From Clostridia bacterium (GTDB lineage Bacteria > Bacillota > Clostridia > Oscillospirales > SIG627), in NCBI GenBank assembly GCA_017520825.1, contig JAFXEX010000002.1:144969-208968 (forward strand): a DNA stretch of 64,000 nt, written 5' to 3'. Each line of letters opens with the position of its first letter. Position 1 is the stretch's first letter. The position numbers and the translations under genes are program-made. Shown one piece after another: positions 9,007-17,416 of this stretch. The notes below the pieces were generated by a model. That model was given only the letters and a program-made list of their open reading frames with translations. It searched no databases and was not told where the DNA came from.

Positions 9007-9471
9007 ATGAGCCGTTTCTACACGGAGCATTTTGAAGAAATATACGACAAATATTCAGGCATGCTTTACCGATTGGCTCTCACCCATCTTCTGTCCAAGG
9101 AGGATGCCGAGGACGCGGTACACGACGTGTTTATGAAATATATGAACTCCACGCCCCACTTTTTCGGAAGCGAGCACGAGAAGGCTTGGTTTATACGGGT
9201 AACCGTCAATCAATGCCACGATGCCGCCAGAAGAAGAAGCGTGCGCACCCACTCCCCTCTTGAGGATGCGTCAGACCTATGCGATATGATAGGCGCAGGA
9301 GAGGTTACCGAAGCAGTGCTTGGCCTGGAGGACACTTATAAGACTCCGATTTTGCTCCATTATTACGAAGGATACAGCGTTGAAGAATGTGCGCGAATAC
9401 TAAGAATATCGGTTTCGGCTGTCAAAATGCGTTTGGCAAGGGCAAGAGAAAAGCTGAAAATTGAATTGTAG
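9007..9471 (+). CDS. ECF-type RNA polymerase sigma factor
   Basis: A 154-residue group IV sigma-70 protein. Region 2 (about residues 9-75) includes the DAEDAVHDVFMKY helix; region 4 (about 98-150) includes YYEGYSVEECARILRISVSAVKMRLARAREKL, read here as the helix-turn-helix that contacts the -35 element. The start has a TAGGAGG site. The next gene, 21 bp downstream, encodes a single-pass membrane protein that is probably its anti-sigma factor, followed by a lipoprotein. That order suggests envelope stress or secretion control. Two candidate promoters precede the gene. Confidence 0.9.
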   Translation: MSRFYTEHFEEIYDKYSGMLYRLALTHLLSKEDAEDAVHDVFMKYMNSTPHFFGSEHEKAWFIRVTVNQCHDAARRRSVRTHSPLEDASDLCDMIGAGEVTEAVLGLEDTYKTPILLHYYEGYSVEECARILRISVSAVKMRLARAREKLKIEL

Positions 9472-9492
9472 TTTGATTGGTGGTGTTGCCCG

Positions 9493-10044
9493 ATGATAGA
9501 CAAAAAAGACATAGCAGCTTATATGAGTATAAAAGCTCCCGAGTCCATTAAGGAAAGGATTATAGCGGAGCAAAGCAAAAAGAACAATCGCATTTCCTCA
9601 ATAGTCCACGGATGTTATGCAGTTGCAGCGGCGCTCATTGTTTTTATAGCGATTTTCGCTTTCCTGCCCGACGGGAAAACGGCGTTATATTACGGTGACA
9701 CGCTGATTGACGGTAACACAGTCGTCGTAAAGACGATGGAAAATCCAAACGCAAGAATTGCACTTTTGTCAATAGAAGAAGCGCAAAAGCTTCCTCTGAC
9801 AATAGAGACAGACGAAAAAACCGTAGTGACAGTTTCCAACGGAAGCATACTTATTCCGAGTGGAGAACAAACGGAGGATATGGGTCAGAAAATTGAAATT
9901 GACTCTGACACAGAGCTTCTGTGGTCCGTCGAGCTTGTTTCCCACACAGACGTATACACCCTGACCGTTGAGTCAGACGGCAAAAAGAACGTGTACAGTA
10001 TTTCCGAAAACAGCGAAGCCCAATGGGTTTTGTTAAAAAAATAA
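9493..10044 (+). CDS. putative membrane-anchored anti-sigma factor
   Basis: 183 residues: a ~38-residue basic N-terminal cytoplasmic segment, one transmembrane helix at about 40-60 (YAVAAALIVFIAIFAFL), and a ~120-residue beta-rich outer domain. I recognise no named domain. Position directly after an ECF sigma gene and a cytosol-helix-outside topology are typical of anti-sigma factors, but the N-terminus lacks a ZAS zinc motif. The function is inferred from context. Confidence 0.55.
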   Translation: MIDKKDIAAYMSIKAPESIKERIIAEQSKKNNRISSIVHGCYAVAAALIVFIAIFAFLPDGKTALYYGDTLIDGNTVVVKTMENPNARIALLSIEEAQKLPLTIETDEKTVVTVSNGSILIPSGEQTEDMGQKIEIDSDTELLWSVELVSHTDVYTLTVESDGKKNVYSISENSEAQWVLLKK

Positions 10045-10071
10045 TTTAAAACCGAAAGGAAAAAAAGAAAA

Positions 10072-10686
10072 ATGAAAAAGCTTATCATTATCCTTGCAGC
10101 ACTCCTTGCAGTGAGTGTTCTTCTCGTGTCCTGCGCAAAGGAGACAATCGACGAAGGTGCAGCTACTCCCAACGAGGTTGTAACTCCCGAAGATGAAACC
10201 GTAACTCCTGACGACGAAGTAGTTGAGGGCGACGAAATCGTTGAAGACGTTGTTCCCGAGGCTTCAGGACTTCAGGCAACTGTAGACGCTATCTACGAAA
10301 AGTATCCCGTTCCCTTCATGGCAGGCACTATCCCTGCTGAAATGATCAACGACGATTCATTTGCTTACTACACAGGTATGGCAGACAGCTCAAAGGTTGA
10401 CGAGGTTCTCGTTTCCGAGTCTATGATCGGTGCTCAGGCATATTCTCTCGTACTCGTTACCGTTAAGGACGGCGAGGACGTAAACGCAGTAGCAGACGCT
10501 ATGATCAACGGCATTGACCAGAGAAAGTGGATGTGCGTTGAAGCAGACCTTATAAGAACGGTTACACACGGCAACACAGTAATGCTCGTTATGATCGACT
10601 CCTCTATGGAAATCGGTATCGACGGCTTTGTAACTGCTTTTGAAGAGGTTGTAGGCGCAGTTGAATACGAGGCTGCAAAGGCATAA
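10072..10686 (+). CDS. lipoprotein, DUF4358-like
   Basis: A 204-residue secreted lipoprotein. The signal peptide ends in the lipobox LVSC at about residues 17-20. An acidic, Pro/Thr-rich linker of ~45 residues follows, then a ~130-residue domain with the pattern YSLVLVTVKDGEDV...IDQRKW...GNTVMLVMI that resembles DUF4358, a family common in Clostridia with no known role. It is probably co-transcribed with the sigma/anti-sigma pair (27-bp gap) and may be a target or sensor of that system. Confidence 0.65.
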   Translation: MKKLIIILAALLAVSVLLVSCAKETIDEGAATPNEVVTPEDETVTPDDEVVEGDEIVEDVVPEASGLQATVDAIYEKYPVPFMAGTIPAEMINDDSFAYYTGMADSSKVDEVLVSESMIGAQAYSLVLVTVKDGEDVNAVADAMINGIDQRKWMCVEADLIRTVTHGNTVMLVMIDSSMEIGIDGFVTAFEEVVGAVEYEAAKA

Positions 10687-10703
10687 ATTAAGTATATAGA
10701 AAA

Positions 10704-10736
10704 GGGTTGTGCAATGACCTGCACAACCCCTTTTTT
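10704..10736 (+). terminator. intrinsic terminator
   Basis: GGGTTGTGCA (10704-10713) pairs with TGCACAACCC (10720-10729) and is followed by six T residues. It ends the sigma-factor operon. Confidence 0.9.
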
Positions 10737-10750
10737 AAGGCGGTGAACAA

Positions 10751-12148
10751 ATGCTTTTTTCGGGTATACCCTTTCTGTTTTATTTTTTACCCATTGTTTT
10801 AATAGTTTATTTTTGCGTGCCGAAATTTCTTAAAAACACGGTGCTTCTTCTCGCAAGTCTTATTTTCTACGGCTGGGGAGAGCCTGTATACCTGTTTTTA
10901 ATGGCTGCATCTATACTGCTTGGCTACTTTATCGGTATGTTTATCGACAAATCTAAAACCAAGAAAATGAAGAGGCTCTGGCTTACCCTTTCGGTAATAT
11001 CCAGCGTGGTTATTCTGGGCTTCTTTAAATACGCCGATTTCTTTATCGACAATTTCAACGCAGTGACGGGACTGTCCCTTCCTCTGTTGAAAATTGCCCT
11101 TCCCATCGGTATCAGCTTTTATACCTTTCAGATACTGTCGTATACCATTGACGTATACAGAGGTAACGTACCCTATCAGAAAAATATTATAAATTTTGCA
11201 ACCTACGTTGCGCTTTTCCCCCAGCTTATTGCAGGTCCAATCGTGCGTTACGTAGACATTGCCCGAGAGCTTGAGACCCGTGAGCATTCCTTTGAAAAGT
11301 TTTATCTCGGTATGCGACGCTTTATCGTGGGTCTTTCCAAAAAGGTGCTCATTGCAAATCAGATGGGTGCCGTATGCGACCTTTTCCGTGAAACGAGTGA
11401 GAAATCCACACTCTTCTTCTGGGTGTACGCCGTTGCTTTTGCAATACACGTTTATTTCGACTTTTCGGGCTATTCCGATATGGCGATAGGTCTTGGCAAA
11501 ATATTCGGCTTCAATTTCATTGAAAACTTTAATTATCCATATATTTCAAAGAGCATAAGTGAATTCTGGCGCAGATGGCATATGTCCCTTGGCTCCTGGT
11601 TCAGAGATTACGTATACATTCCCCTTGGTGGAAACCGTGTAAGGTTTTCAAGATGGTTATTCAATACCCTTGTGGTATGGATGCTGACGGGCTTATGGCA
11701 CGGCGCTGCGTGGAACTTCGTAATGTGGGGTCTTTTATATGCAGTGCTTCTTATAGGAGAAAAGCTTTTCGTAAAGAAGCTGATTGACAAAAACGTTGTT
11801 ATCGCCCATATTTACACAATGCTTTTCGTGACCGTGGGCTTCGTAATATTCAACGCTCCCGATATGGCAACGGCAGGTAAGGACCTGCTTGGAATGATAG
11901 GTGTTGGTGGATACGCCCTTTCAAACGAGCTGACTCTCTACCATCTGTCAAGCAATGCTCTGATATTTATTCTTGGCATTATAGGGGCTACTCCCCTTCC
12001 GAGACTTCTTCACACAAAGCTTGCCGAGGGTAAGGCAAAGAACGTTGTAGCCATTATTGAGCCCGTTGCCTGTGTCGTGCTTCTGTTTTTGTGTACGGCA
12101 TATCTCGTTGACGGCTCGTACAATCCGTTCTTGTATTTCAGATTTTAA
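10751..12148 (+). CDS. MBOAT family O-acyltransferase (AlgI-like)
   Basis: A 465-residue polytopic membrane protein. It has the MBOAT hallmark region: YFDFSGYSDMAIGLGKIFGF, then NFNYPYISKSISEFWRRWH, and the conserved His in MLTGLWHGAAWNF. AlgI/DltB-type MBOATs move acetyl or other acyl groups across the membrane onto exported polysaccharides. The next gene, 12 bp downstream, encodes a DHHW/AlgX-like partner, the usual two-component arrangement. The polymer itself is not evident in this window. Confidence 0.9.
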   Translation: MLFSGIPFLFYFLPIVLIVYFCVPKFLKNTVLLLASLIFYGWGEPVYLFLMAASILLGYFIGMFIDKSKTKKMKRLWLTLSVISSVVILGFFKYADFFIDNFNAVTGLSLPLLKIALPIGISFYTFQILSYTIDVYRGNVPYQKNIINFATYVALFPQLIAGPIVRYVDIARELETREHSFEKFYLGMRRFIVGLSKKVLIANQMGAVCDLFRETSEKSTLFFWVYAVAFAIHVYFDFSGYSDMAIGLGKIFGFNFIENFNYPYISKSISEFWRRWHMSLGSWFRDYVYIPLGGNRVRFSRWLFNTLVVWMLTGLWHGAAWNFVMWGLLYAVLLIGEKLFVKKLIDKNVVIAHIYTMLFVTVGFVIFNAPDMATAGKDLLGMIGVGGYALSNELTLYHLSSNALIFILGIIGATPLPRLLHTKLAEGKAKNVVAIIEPVACVVLLFLCTAYLVDGSYNPFLYFRF

Positions 12149-12160
12149 GGAGGCAGTAAA

Positions 12161-13273
12161 ATGAAAAAAAGATATATTATTTCATCACTTGTGATGATAG
12201 TCGTTTTGTTCGGACTGTCTCTCACGGCGTGGTTCAAGCCTGCCGACGATTTTTCCGAAAGTGAAAGAAGAAAGTTTGAGCAATTCCCCGAGCTTACCAC
12301 CGAAACACTGCTTTCGGGTAAATTCACATCAAAATTCGAGGACTACGCAACCGACCAATTCCCCTTCCGTGACAGTTGGAGAACGCTGAAGGCCTATGCT
12401 AAATTCTATCTGTTCAACCAAAAGGACAACAACGACGTTTACGTTCACGACGGCTACGCCTCGAAGCTTCAGACTAAAATAGACGACGCTTCTATGGAAA
12501 ATGCGTTGAATAAAATGAATTATCTTTATTCAACCTACGTCAAGGGCAATACTGACAAGGTGTATTTCTCGGTTATTCCCGACAAGTCTATGACTCTGGC
12601 GCCCGAGGGCAATTATCCCAGCCTTGACTATGAAAAAATCGGCGATTATTTCAAAGACAACTTGGATTGGGCAAAATATATTGATATTTATCCCTATCTC
12701 GATTACACCGATTACTACAAGACGGACACACATTGGAGACAGGAAAGCATAGTTGACGTAGCAGAGACTATTGCCTCGGCTATGGGTGCAACGGTGGAAA
12801 AGGACTACGAGAGCGTAACTCCCGACAAGGACTTTTACGGAGTATATTACGGTCAGTCCTCACTTCCCCTTCCCCCCGACAAGATAACCTATCTTACCTC
12901 GGACACCATAGAAAACTGTCTGGTTTACAACTATGAAAAGAACAACGGCACCGTTGCAGGTGACGTATACGATATGGAAAAGCTGGATTCAAAGGACCCT
13001 TACGAGATGTTCCTGTCGGGCGCCTGTTCTCTAATGAGAATAGTTAATCCTGCAAATGAAAGTGGAAGAAAGCTTATTATCTTCCGTGACTCCTACACCT
13101 CCAGCCTTGCTCCTCTGCTTGTAGAAAGCTATTCCGAAGTAATTCTGGTTGACATCAGATATATCTATTCTCACTTCGTAGGCTCAATCGTTACCAAGGA
13201 GGACTTTGCAGACGCTGACGTTCTCTTCCTTTATAGCGCAATGATATTGAACGATTCTTATTCGTTTAAGTAA
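12161..13273 (+). CDS. DHHW (AlgJ/AlgX-like SGNH) extracytoplasmic protein
   Basis: 370 residues with an N-terminal membrane anchor (IISSLVMIVVLFGLSLTAWF). The outer domain is of the DHHW family: FEDYATDQFPFRDSWRTLKAY near residue 65, the signature YKTDTHWR near residue 190, and LIIFRDSYTSSLAPLL near residue 310. In alginate-type systems these proteins hand acetyl groups from the MBOAT to the polymer outside the cell. RBS AAGGAGG. It ends at a strong terminator. Confidence 0.85.
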   Translation: MKKRYIISSLVMIVVLFGLSLTAWFKPADDFSESERRKFEQFPELTTETLLSGKFTSKFEDYATDQFPFRDSWRTLKAYAKFYLFNQKDNNDVYVHDGYASKLQTKIDDASMENALNKMNYLYSTYVKGNTDKVYFSVIPDKSMTLAPEGNYPSLDYEKIGDYFKDNLDWAKYIDIYPYLDYTDYYKTDTHWRQESIVDVAETIASAMGATVEKDYESVTPDKDFYGVYYGQSSLPLPPDKITYLTSDTIENCLVYNYEKNNGTVAGDVYDMEKLDSKDPYEMFLSGACSLMRIVNPANESGRKLIIFRDSYTSSLAPLLVESYSEVILVDIRYIYSHFVGSIVTKEDFADADVLFLYSAMILNDSYSFK

Positions 13274-13284
13274 GATAAAAAAAT

Positions 13285-13313
13285 TGCCAACGCATAAAGC
13301 GTTGGCATTTTTT
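13285..13313. terminator. bidirectional terminator between convergent operons
   Basis: TGCCAACGC (13285-13293) pairs with GCGTTGGCA (13299-13307), with A-rich sequence on one side and a T-run on the other. Confidence 0.9.
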
Positions 13314-13317
13314 GTTA

Positions 13318-13740
13318 TTATAATTCCTTGGGATTAAGAAGTGCCACTCCGTTTTCGGTAAGCACCTTTTCTGCCCTTGCTTCGTCGTCGGCTTTAAGCA
13401 CCATAAGAGCCTTGCCCTCGTCTCTTGAAAGGAAGGCGTACATATACTCTACGCTGATTTCTGCATCGGTGATAAGCTTAAGGATAGAAGCAAGTCCACC
13501 CGATTTATCGTCGATATAAACTGCAATAACATCGGTTGCCTTTGCAATAACGCCTATTTCGTCAAGGGCTGATTTTGCTTTATCCGTATCGTCAACTATA
13601 ACACGGAGAATACCGAAGTCTGTAGTGTCTGCAAGAGAAAGAGCTCTTATGTTTACTCCACTTTTTCCCATAGCGTCAATGATTGCTTCGAGTCTGCCAA
13701 ACTGGTTCTCCACGAATATTGAAAGCTGTTTAATAAACAT
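13318..13740 (-). CDS. tandem ACT-domain protein
   Basis: A 140-residue protein made of two ACT folds. The first starts IKQLSIFVENQFGRLEAIIDAM; the second, at about residue 70, is VIAVYIDDKSGGLASILKLI. ACT domains bind amino acids, and stand-alone versions are often found next to iorAB-paaK sets. It is the last gene of the T-box operon, 12 bp after paaK. A role as an aromatic amino acid sensor for the enzymes upstream is inference. Confidence 0.8.
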   Translation of the reverse strand: MFIKQLSIFVENQFGRLEAIIDAMGKSGVNIRALSLADTTDFGILRVIVDDTDKAKSALDEIGVIAKATDVIAVYIDDKSGGLASILKLITDAEISVEYMYAFLSRDEGKALMVLKADDEARAEKVLTENGVALLNPKEL

Positions 13741-13752
13741 ATTTTTTCCTCC

Positions 13753-15057
13753 TTAATGAAGCTTACGGTTATCAATTATTCTCTTTGCCTTGCCCTCGCT
13801 TCTGGTGATAGACTTGGGGTTGACAAGAGTTACCTTGGGACCGATGCCGAGGGTTGAACGAAGGCTTTCCGTAATAGTTCTTTCAACCTTTTCTACGCCC
13901 TTTACTCCGTCAGAGAGAAGAGCTTCACTCATTTCTACTCTTACCTCAAAGGTGTCGTTGTTGTTCACTCTGTCAACGACTATCTGATAGTTGGGAGTAA
14001 TGTCTCCACCCACCTTAAGAAGCACCTCTTCTATCTGTGAGGGGAATACGTTTACACCTCTTATAATGAGCATATCGTCCGTTCTGCCCTGTGGCTTGTT
14101 CATTCTCACGTGAGTTCTTCCACACTTGCACACCTCATAGTTCAGTGAGCATATATCCCTCGTTCTGTAACGGATAAGGGGGAAGCCCTCCTTGGTTATA
14201 GTTGTGAATACAAGCTCGCCCTGCGCTCCTGCAGGAAGCACCTCGCCTGTGTCGGGGTCAATTATTTCGGGGATAAAGTGGTCCTCGCAAACGTGCATTC
14301 CACACTGATACTCGCACTCATAGGAAACGCCGGGACCCATAATTTCCGAAAGTCCGTATATGTCGTACGCCTTGATGTTGAGCTTTTCTTCTATCTGACG
14401 TCTCATTTCCTCGGTCCAGGGCTCTGCTCCGAAGATACCTGCTTTAAGGCTCAATTTATCCTTCAGTCCCATCTCTTCAATGGTTTCACCAAGGTACATA
14501 GCGTAGGAGGGAGTACAACAAAGGACCGTTGAACCGAAGTCTATCATAGTCTGTATCTGTCTCTGTGTATTACCTGCCGAAATGGGAATGGCAGTGGCGC
14601 CTATTCTTACTGCGCCGTCGTGAGCGCCGAAGCCACCTGTGAAAAGTCCAAGACCGTAGCCAACGTGAACGAAGGAGTTCTCGTCAGCGCCTACGGCAAT
14701 GAGCATTCTGGCAAAGCAGTCTGCCCACATTTCAAGGTCGTTATCGGTATATCCTACTACTATCTGCTTACCGGTCGTACCCGAGGAAGCGTGTACGCGT
14801 CTAATTTCAGACATAGGTGTTGCAAAAAGTCCGTAGGGATAATAGTCTCTCAAATCCTGCTTGTACGAGAAAGGAAGCTTGTGCAAATCCTCGATGCCGT
14901 GAATATCGTCGGGGGTAAGTCCCTTTTCGTTCATTCTGTTTCTGAAAAGCTCTACCTTTTCATACATTCTCTTAACCTGCGCTACAAGTCTTTCACTTTG
15001 AAGCTTTTCCAGCTCTGCGCGAGGCATTGTTTCATATTCAGCCTGCCAATATTTCAT
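13753..15057 (-). CDS. paaK: phenylacetate-CoA ligase
   Basis: A 434-residue AMP-forming arylacetate ligase. It has the ATP loop [16 protein letters not shown] at about residue 90, [11 protein letters not shown] near residue 240 and [17 protein letters not shown] near residue 325, all typical of PaaK. It joins phenylacetate or a related arylacetate to CoA. I place the start at [12 protein letters not shown] with a GAGGAG site rather than at the longer frame, which would begin inside iorB. It lies between iorB and the ACT gene in a tyrosine T-box operon, so 4-hydroxyphenylacetate is an attractive substrate. Confidence 0.9.
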   Translation of the reverse strand: MKYWQAEYETMPRAELEKLQSERLVAQVKRMYEKVELFRNRMNEKGLTPDDIHGIEDLHKLPFSYKQDLRDYYPYGLFATPMSEIRRVHASSGTTGKQIVVGYTDNDLEMWADCFARMLIAVGADENSFVHVGYGLGLFTGGFGAHDGAVRIGATAIPISAGNTQRQIQTMIDFGSTVLCCTPSYAMYLGETIEEMGLKDKLSLKAGIFGAEPWTEEMRRQIEEKLNIKAYDIYGLSEIMGPGVSYECEYQCGMHVCEDHFIPEIIDPDTGEVLPAGAQGELVFTTITKEGFPLIRYRTRDICSLNYEVCKCGRTHVRMNKPQGRTDDMLIIRGVNVFPSQIEEVLLKVGGDITPNYQIVVDRVNNNDTFEVRVEMSEALLSDGVKGVEKVERTITESLRSTLGIGPKVTLVNPKSITRSEGKAKRIIDNRKLH

Positions 15058-15067
15058 ATTTTTCTCC

Positions 15068-15634
15068 TCACAAATTATATCCAAGTTCAAATGCCTTAAG
15101 GTTTGCTTCAAGGAACTTCGGGGGAACCGTTGCCTTTACCGTCTCCACCCACTTTTCATAAGGAATGTCCGTGCTCTTTGCCATAACTCCAATAAGAACC
15201 ACGTTCACAGACTTGGTGTTTCCGGCTTCCTTTGCAAGAGAGAGCGCATTAACAACCGTGCAGTCTGCCACTTCCTTAAGCTTATCGGCAATATTTTCGG
15301 GGTACTGTGCAAGTCCCGATATAACGGGCATAGGGTCTATCTTCTGATCGTTTACAATAATCTTTCCACCCTTTTTAAGGTAAGGAAGGGCTCTGTAGGC
15401 TTCAAGAAGCTCAAAGGCAAGAATGATATCAGCCTCACCCTTGTCAACTATGGGTGAATAAACCTTTTCGCCGTATTTTACGTACGTAACAACGCTTCCA
15501 CCACGCTGACTCATTCCGTGTACCTCGGAGAGCTTTACGTCGTAGCCTTCGTTTATAACCGTATTACCCAGGATTCTGCTTGCAAGGAGAGTTCCCTGTC
15601 CACCGACTCCTACTATCATTATATTCTTCGTCAT
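15068..15634 (-). CDS. iorB: indolepyruvate ferredoxin oxidoreductase subunit beta
   Basis: A 188-residue gamma-type subunit of a 2-oxoacid:ferredoxin oxidoreductase. It starts [20 protein letters not shown], the usual GVGGQG loop, followed by [12 protein letters not shown] near residue 40. With IorA it interconverts arylpyruvate + CoA and arylacetyl-CoA + CO2, using ferredoxin. The start chosen has GGGAGAG upstream and lies 14 bp after the iorA stop; the longer frame would overlap iorA. Confidence 0.93.
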   Translation of the reverse strand: MTKNIMIVGVGGQGTLLASRILGNTVINEGYDVKLSEVHGMSQRGGSVVTYVKYGEKVYSPIVDKGEADIILAFELLEAYRALPYLKKGGKIIVNDQKIDPMPVISGLAQYPENIADKLKEVADCTVVNALSLAKEAGNTKSVNVVLIGVMAKSTDIPYEKWVETVKATVPPKFLEANLKAFELGYNL

Positions 15635-15648
15635 GTCTATCTCTCCCT

Positions 15649-17382
15649 TCAGTCCTTCTTTTCTATTGCCCCGAAAGGACAAACGTTTACGCAAAGTCCA
15701 CAGCCGTTACACTGGGTTGCGTCAATTACTACCTTGCCCTGACGAACTGTAATGGCAGGACAACCAAGCTTCATACACATCTTACAGTTACGGCATTTAT
15801 CGTTAATTTCACAAACGCCCGTATACTTAACAGTCTTCAACAGTGCGCAGGGACGCTGTGCGATAATTACAGAAGGTTCGTCTGCTTCCGTCTCCGTCTT
15901 TACAACCTCTTCAAAATGCTTGATATCAAAGGGATCTGCCACAACCACTCTTTCAACGCCAACTGCCTTGCAAAGAGTAATAAGGTTAACCTGCTTGGTA
16001 TCCTCTCCCCTGATGGTCTTGCCGGTGGTGGGGTTATCCTGATGTCCGGTCATACCCGTAATGGAGTTGTCAAGAATTATAACTGTATTGGCGCCCTTAT
16101 TATAAACGATATCAACCAGTCCTGTGATACCCGAATGCATAAAGGTGGAGTCGCCTATAACCGAAACAAGCTTTTTATTGAATTCCTTACCTCTCGCCTT
16201 CGCCATACCGTGTGCTGCAGATACAGACGCACCCATACAAATGGTGGTGTCAACCGACTGCAAGGGCATAGTTGCGCCCAGGGTATAACAACCGATATCG
16301 CCCGAAACCGTAAGTCCAAGCTTTTTGAGCACGTAGAAGGTGGCTCTGTGAGGACATCCTGCGCACATAACGGGAGGACGTACGGGAATGTTTTCTTCAA
16401 GTGAAATGCTTTCGGGAGAATCCTCGCCAAGCACTGCCTTCTTAATCATTGCAGGGGTATATTCGCCAAGAAGAGTAAACGCTTCCTTGCCTATAACCTC
16501 AACTCCAAGCGCCTTGATATGCTCTTCGATAATGGGGTCAAGCTCCTCCACAACGAAGAGCTTTTTGTGTGCCTTTGCAAAGTCGAGTATCTTCTTTTCG
16601 GGAAGAGGATATACCATACCCAATTTTAAATAGTCGGCTTTATCGCCCAAGGCTTCCTTTGCGTACATATAAGCAATACCTGCCGAAATAACGCCTATTT
16701 CCGAGCCGTTTGCTTCAATCTTGTTAATATCGCTCTCGTCGGCGAACTTCTTTGAGGCTGCAATTCTATCCTCTACAACCACGTGACGCTTTATTGCCAT
16801 TGCAGGCATCATTACGTACTTTTGAGTATTCTTTTCATAGGGCTTCAATTCCACGCACTCTCTGTCGTGAAGCTCTACAAGGCTCTGTGAATGTGAAACT
16901 CTTGTTGAAAGTCTTATGAATACGGGGGTATCAAATTTTTCCGAAAGGTCAAACGCCATTTTTGTCATATCACGGCAGTCCGACGAGTCAGAGGGCTCAA
17001 GCATCATAATTTTGGAAGCCTTTGCATAATGGCGTGAGTCCTGCTCGTTCTGAGAGGAGTGCATACCGGGGTCGTCTGCAACGCAGAAAACAAGTCCTCC
17101 GTTAACACCTGTATAGCTTACTGTGAACACGGGGTCTGCCATAACGTTGAGACCTACGTGCTTCATACAGCTCATTGCTCTGGCACCACCGATAGATGCA
17201 CCGATAGCTACCTCGGCGGCAACCTTTTCGTTGGGTGACCATTCGGCATAAACCTCGTCGAATTTTACTATTTCTTCGGTTATCTCGGTACTTGGAGTGC
17301 CGGGATATGATGCAACTACGTTTACACCAGCTTCATATGCACCACGGGCAACTGCTGCGTTGCCTAATAACAATTTTTTCAT
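15649..17382 (-). CDS. iorA: indolepyruvate ferredoxin oxidoreductase subunit alpha
   Basis: A 577-residue TPP-dependent subunit. It has an N-terminal pyrimidine-binding domain, a TPP domain with CAGCPHRATFYVL near residue 345 and GDSTFMHSGITGL near residue 415, and a C-terminal ferredoxin-like domain with two 4Fe-4S motifs (CRNCKMCMKLGCP and CNGCGLCVNVCP). It handles aryl 2-oxoacids (indolepyruvate, phenylpyruvate, 4-hydroxyphenylpyruvate). The reaction is reversible, and reductive carboxylation is known to supply aromatic amino acids in some anaerobes. It lies in the middle of the T-box operon. Confidence 0.95.
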   Translation of the reverse strand: MKKLLLGNAAVARGAYEAGVNVVASYPGTPSTEITEEIVKFDEVYAEWSPNEKVAAEVAIGASIGGARAMSCMKHVGLNVMADPVFTVSYTGVNGGLVFCVADDPGMHSSQNEQDSRHYAKASKIMMLEPSDSSDCRDMTKMAFDLSEKFDTPVFIRLSTRVSHSQSLVELHDRECVELKPYEKNTQKYVMMPAMAIKRHVVVEDRIAASKKFADESDINKIEANGSEIGVISAGIAYMYAKEALGDKADYLKLGMVYPLPEKKILDFAKAHKKLFVVEELDPIIEEHIKALGVEVIGKEAFTLLGEYTPAMIKKAVLGEDSPESISLEENIPVRPPVMCAGCPHRATFYVLKKLGLTVSGDIGCYTLGATMPLQSVDTTICMGASVSAAHGMAKARGKEFNKKLVSVIGDSTFMHSGITGLVDIVYNKGANTVIILDNSITGMTGHQDNPTTGKTIRGEDTKQVNLITLCKAVGVERVVVADPFDIKHFEEVVKTETEADEPSVIIAQRPCALLKTVKYTGVCEINDKCRNCKMCMKLGCPAITVRQGKVVIDATQCNGCGLCVNVCPFGAIEKKD

Positions 17383-17416
17383 ATTCTCTCCTTTTGCCCT
17401 TCGGGAATAGACTTAT

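Noticed and set aside
15580..16404. 274-residue + strand frame antisense to iorA
   Set aside because: It lies wholly across iorA and iorB, which have clear domains; no start signal.
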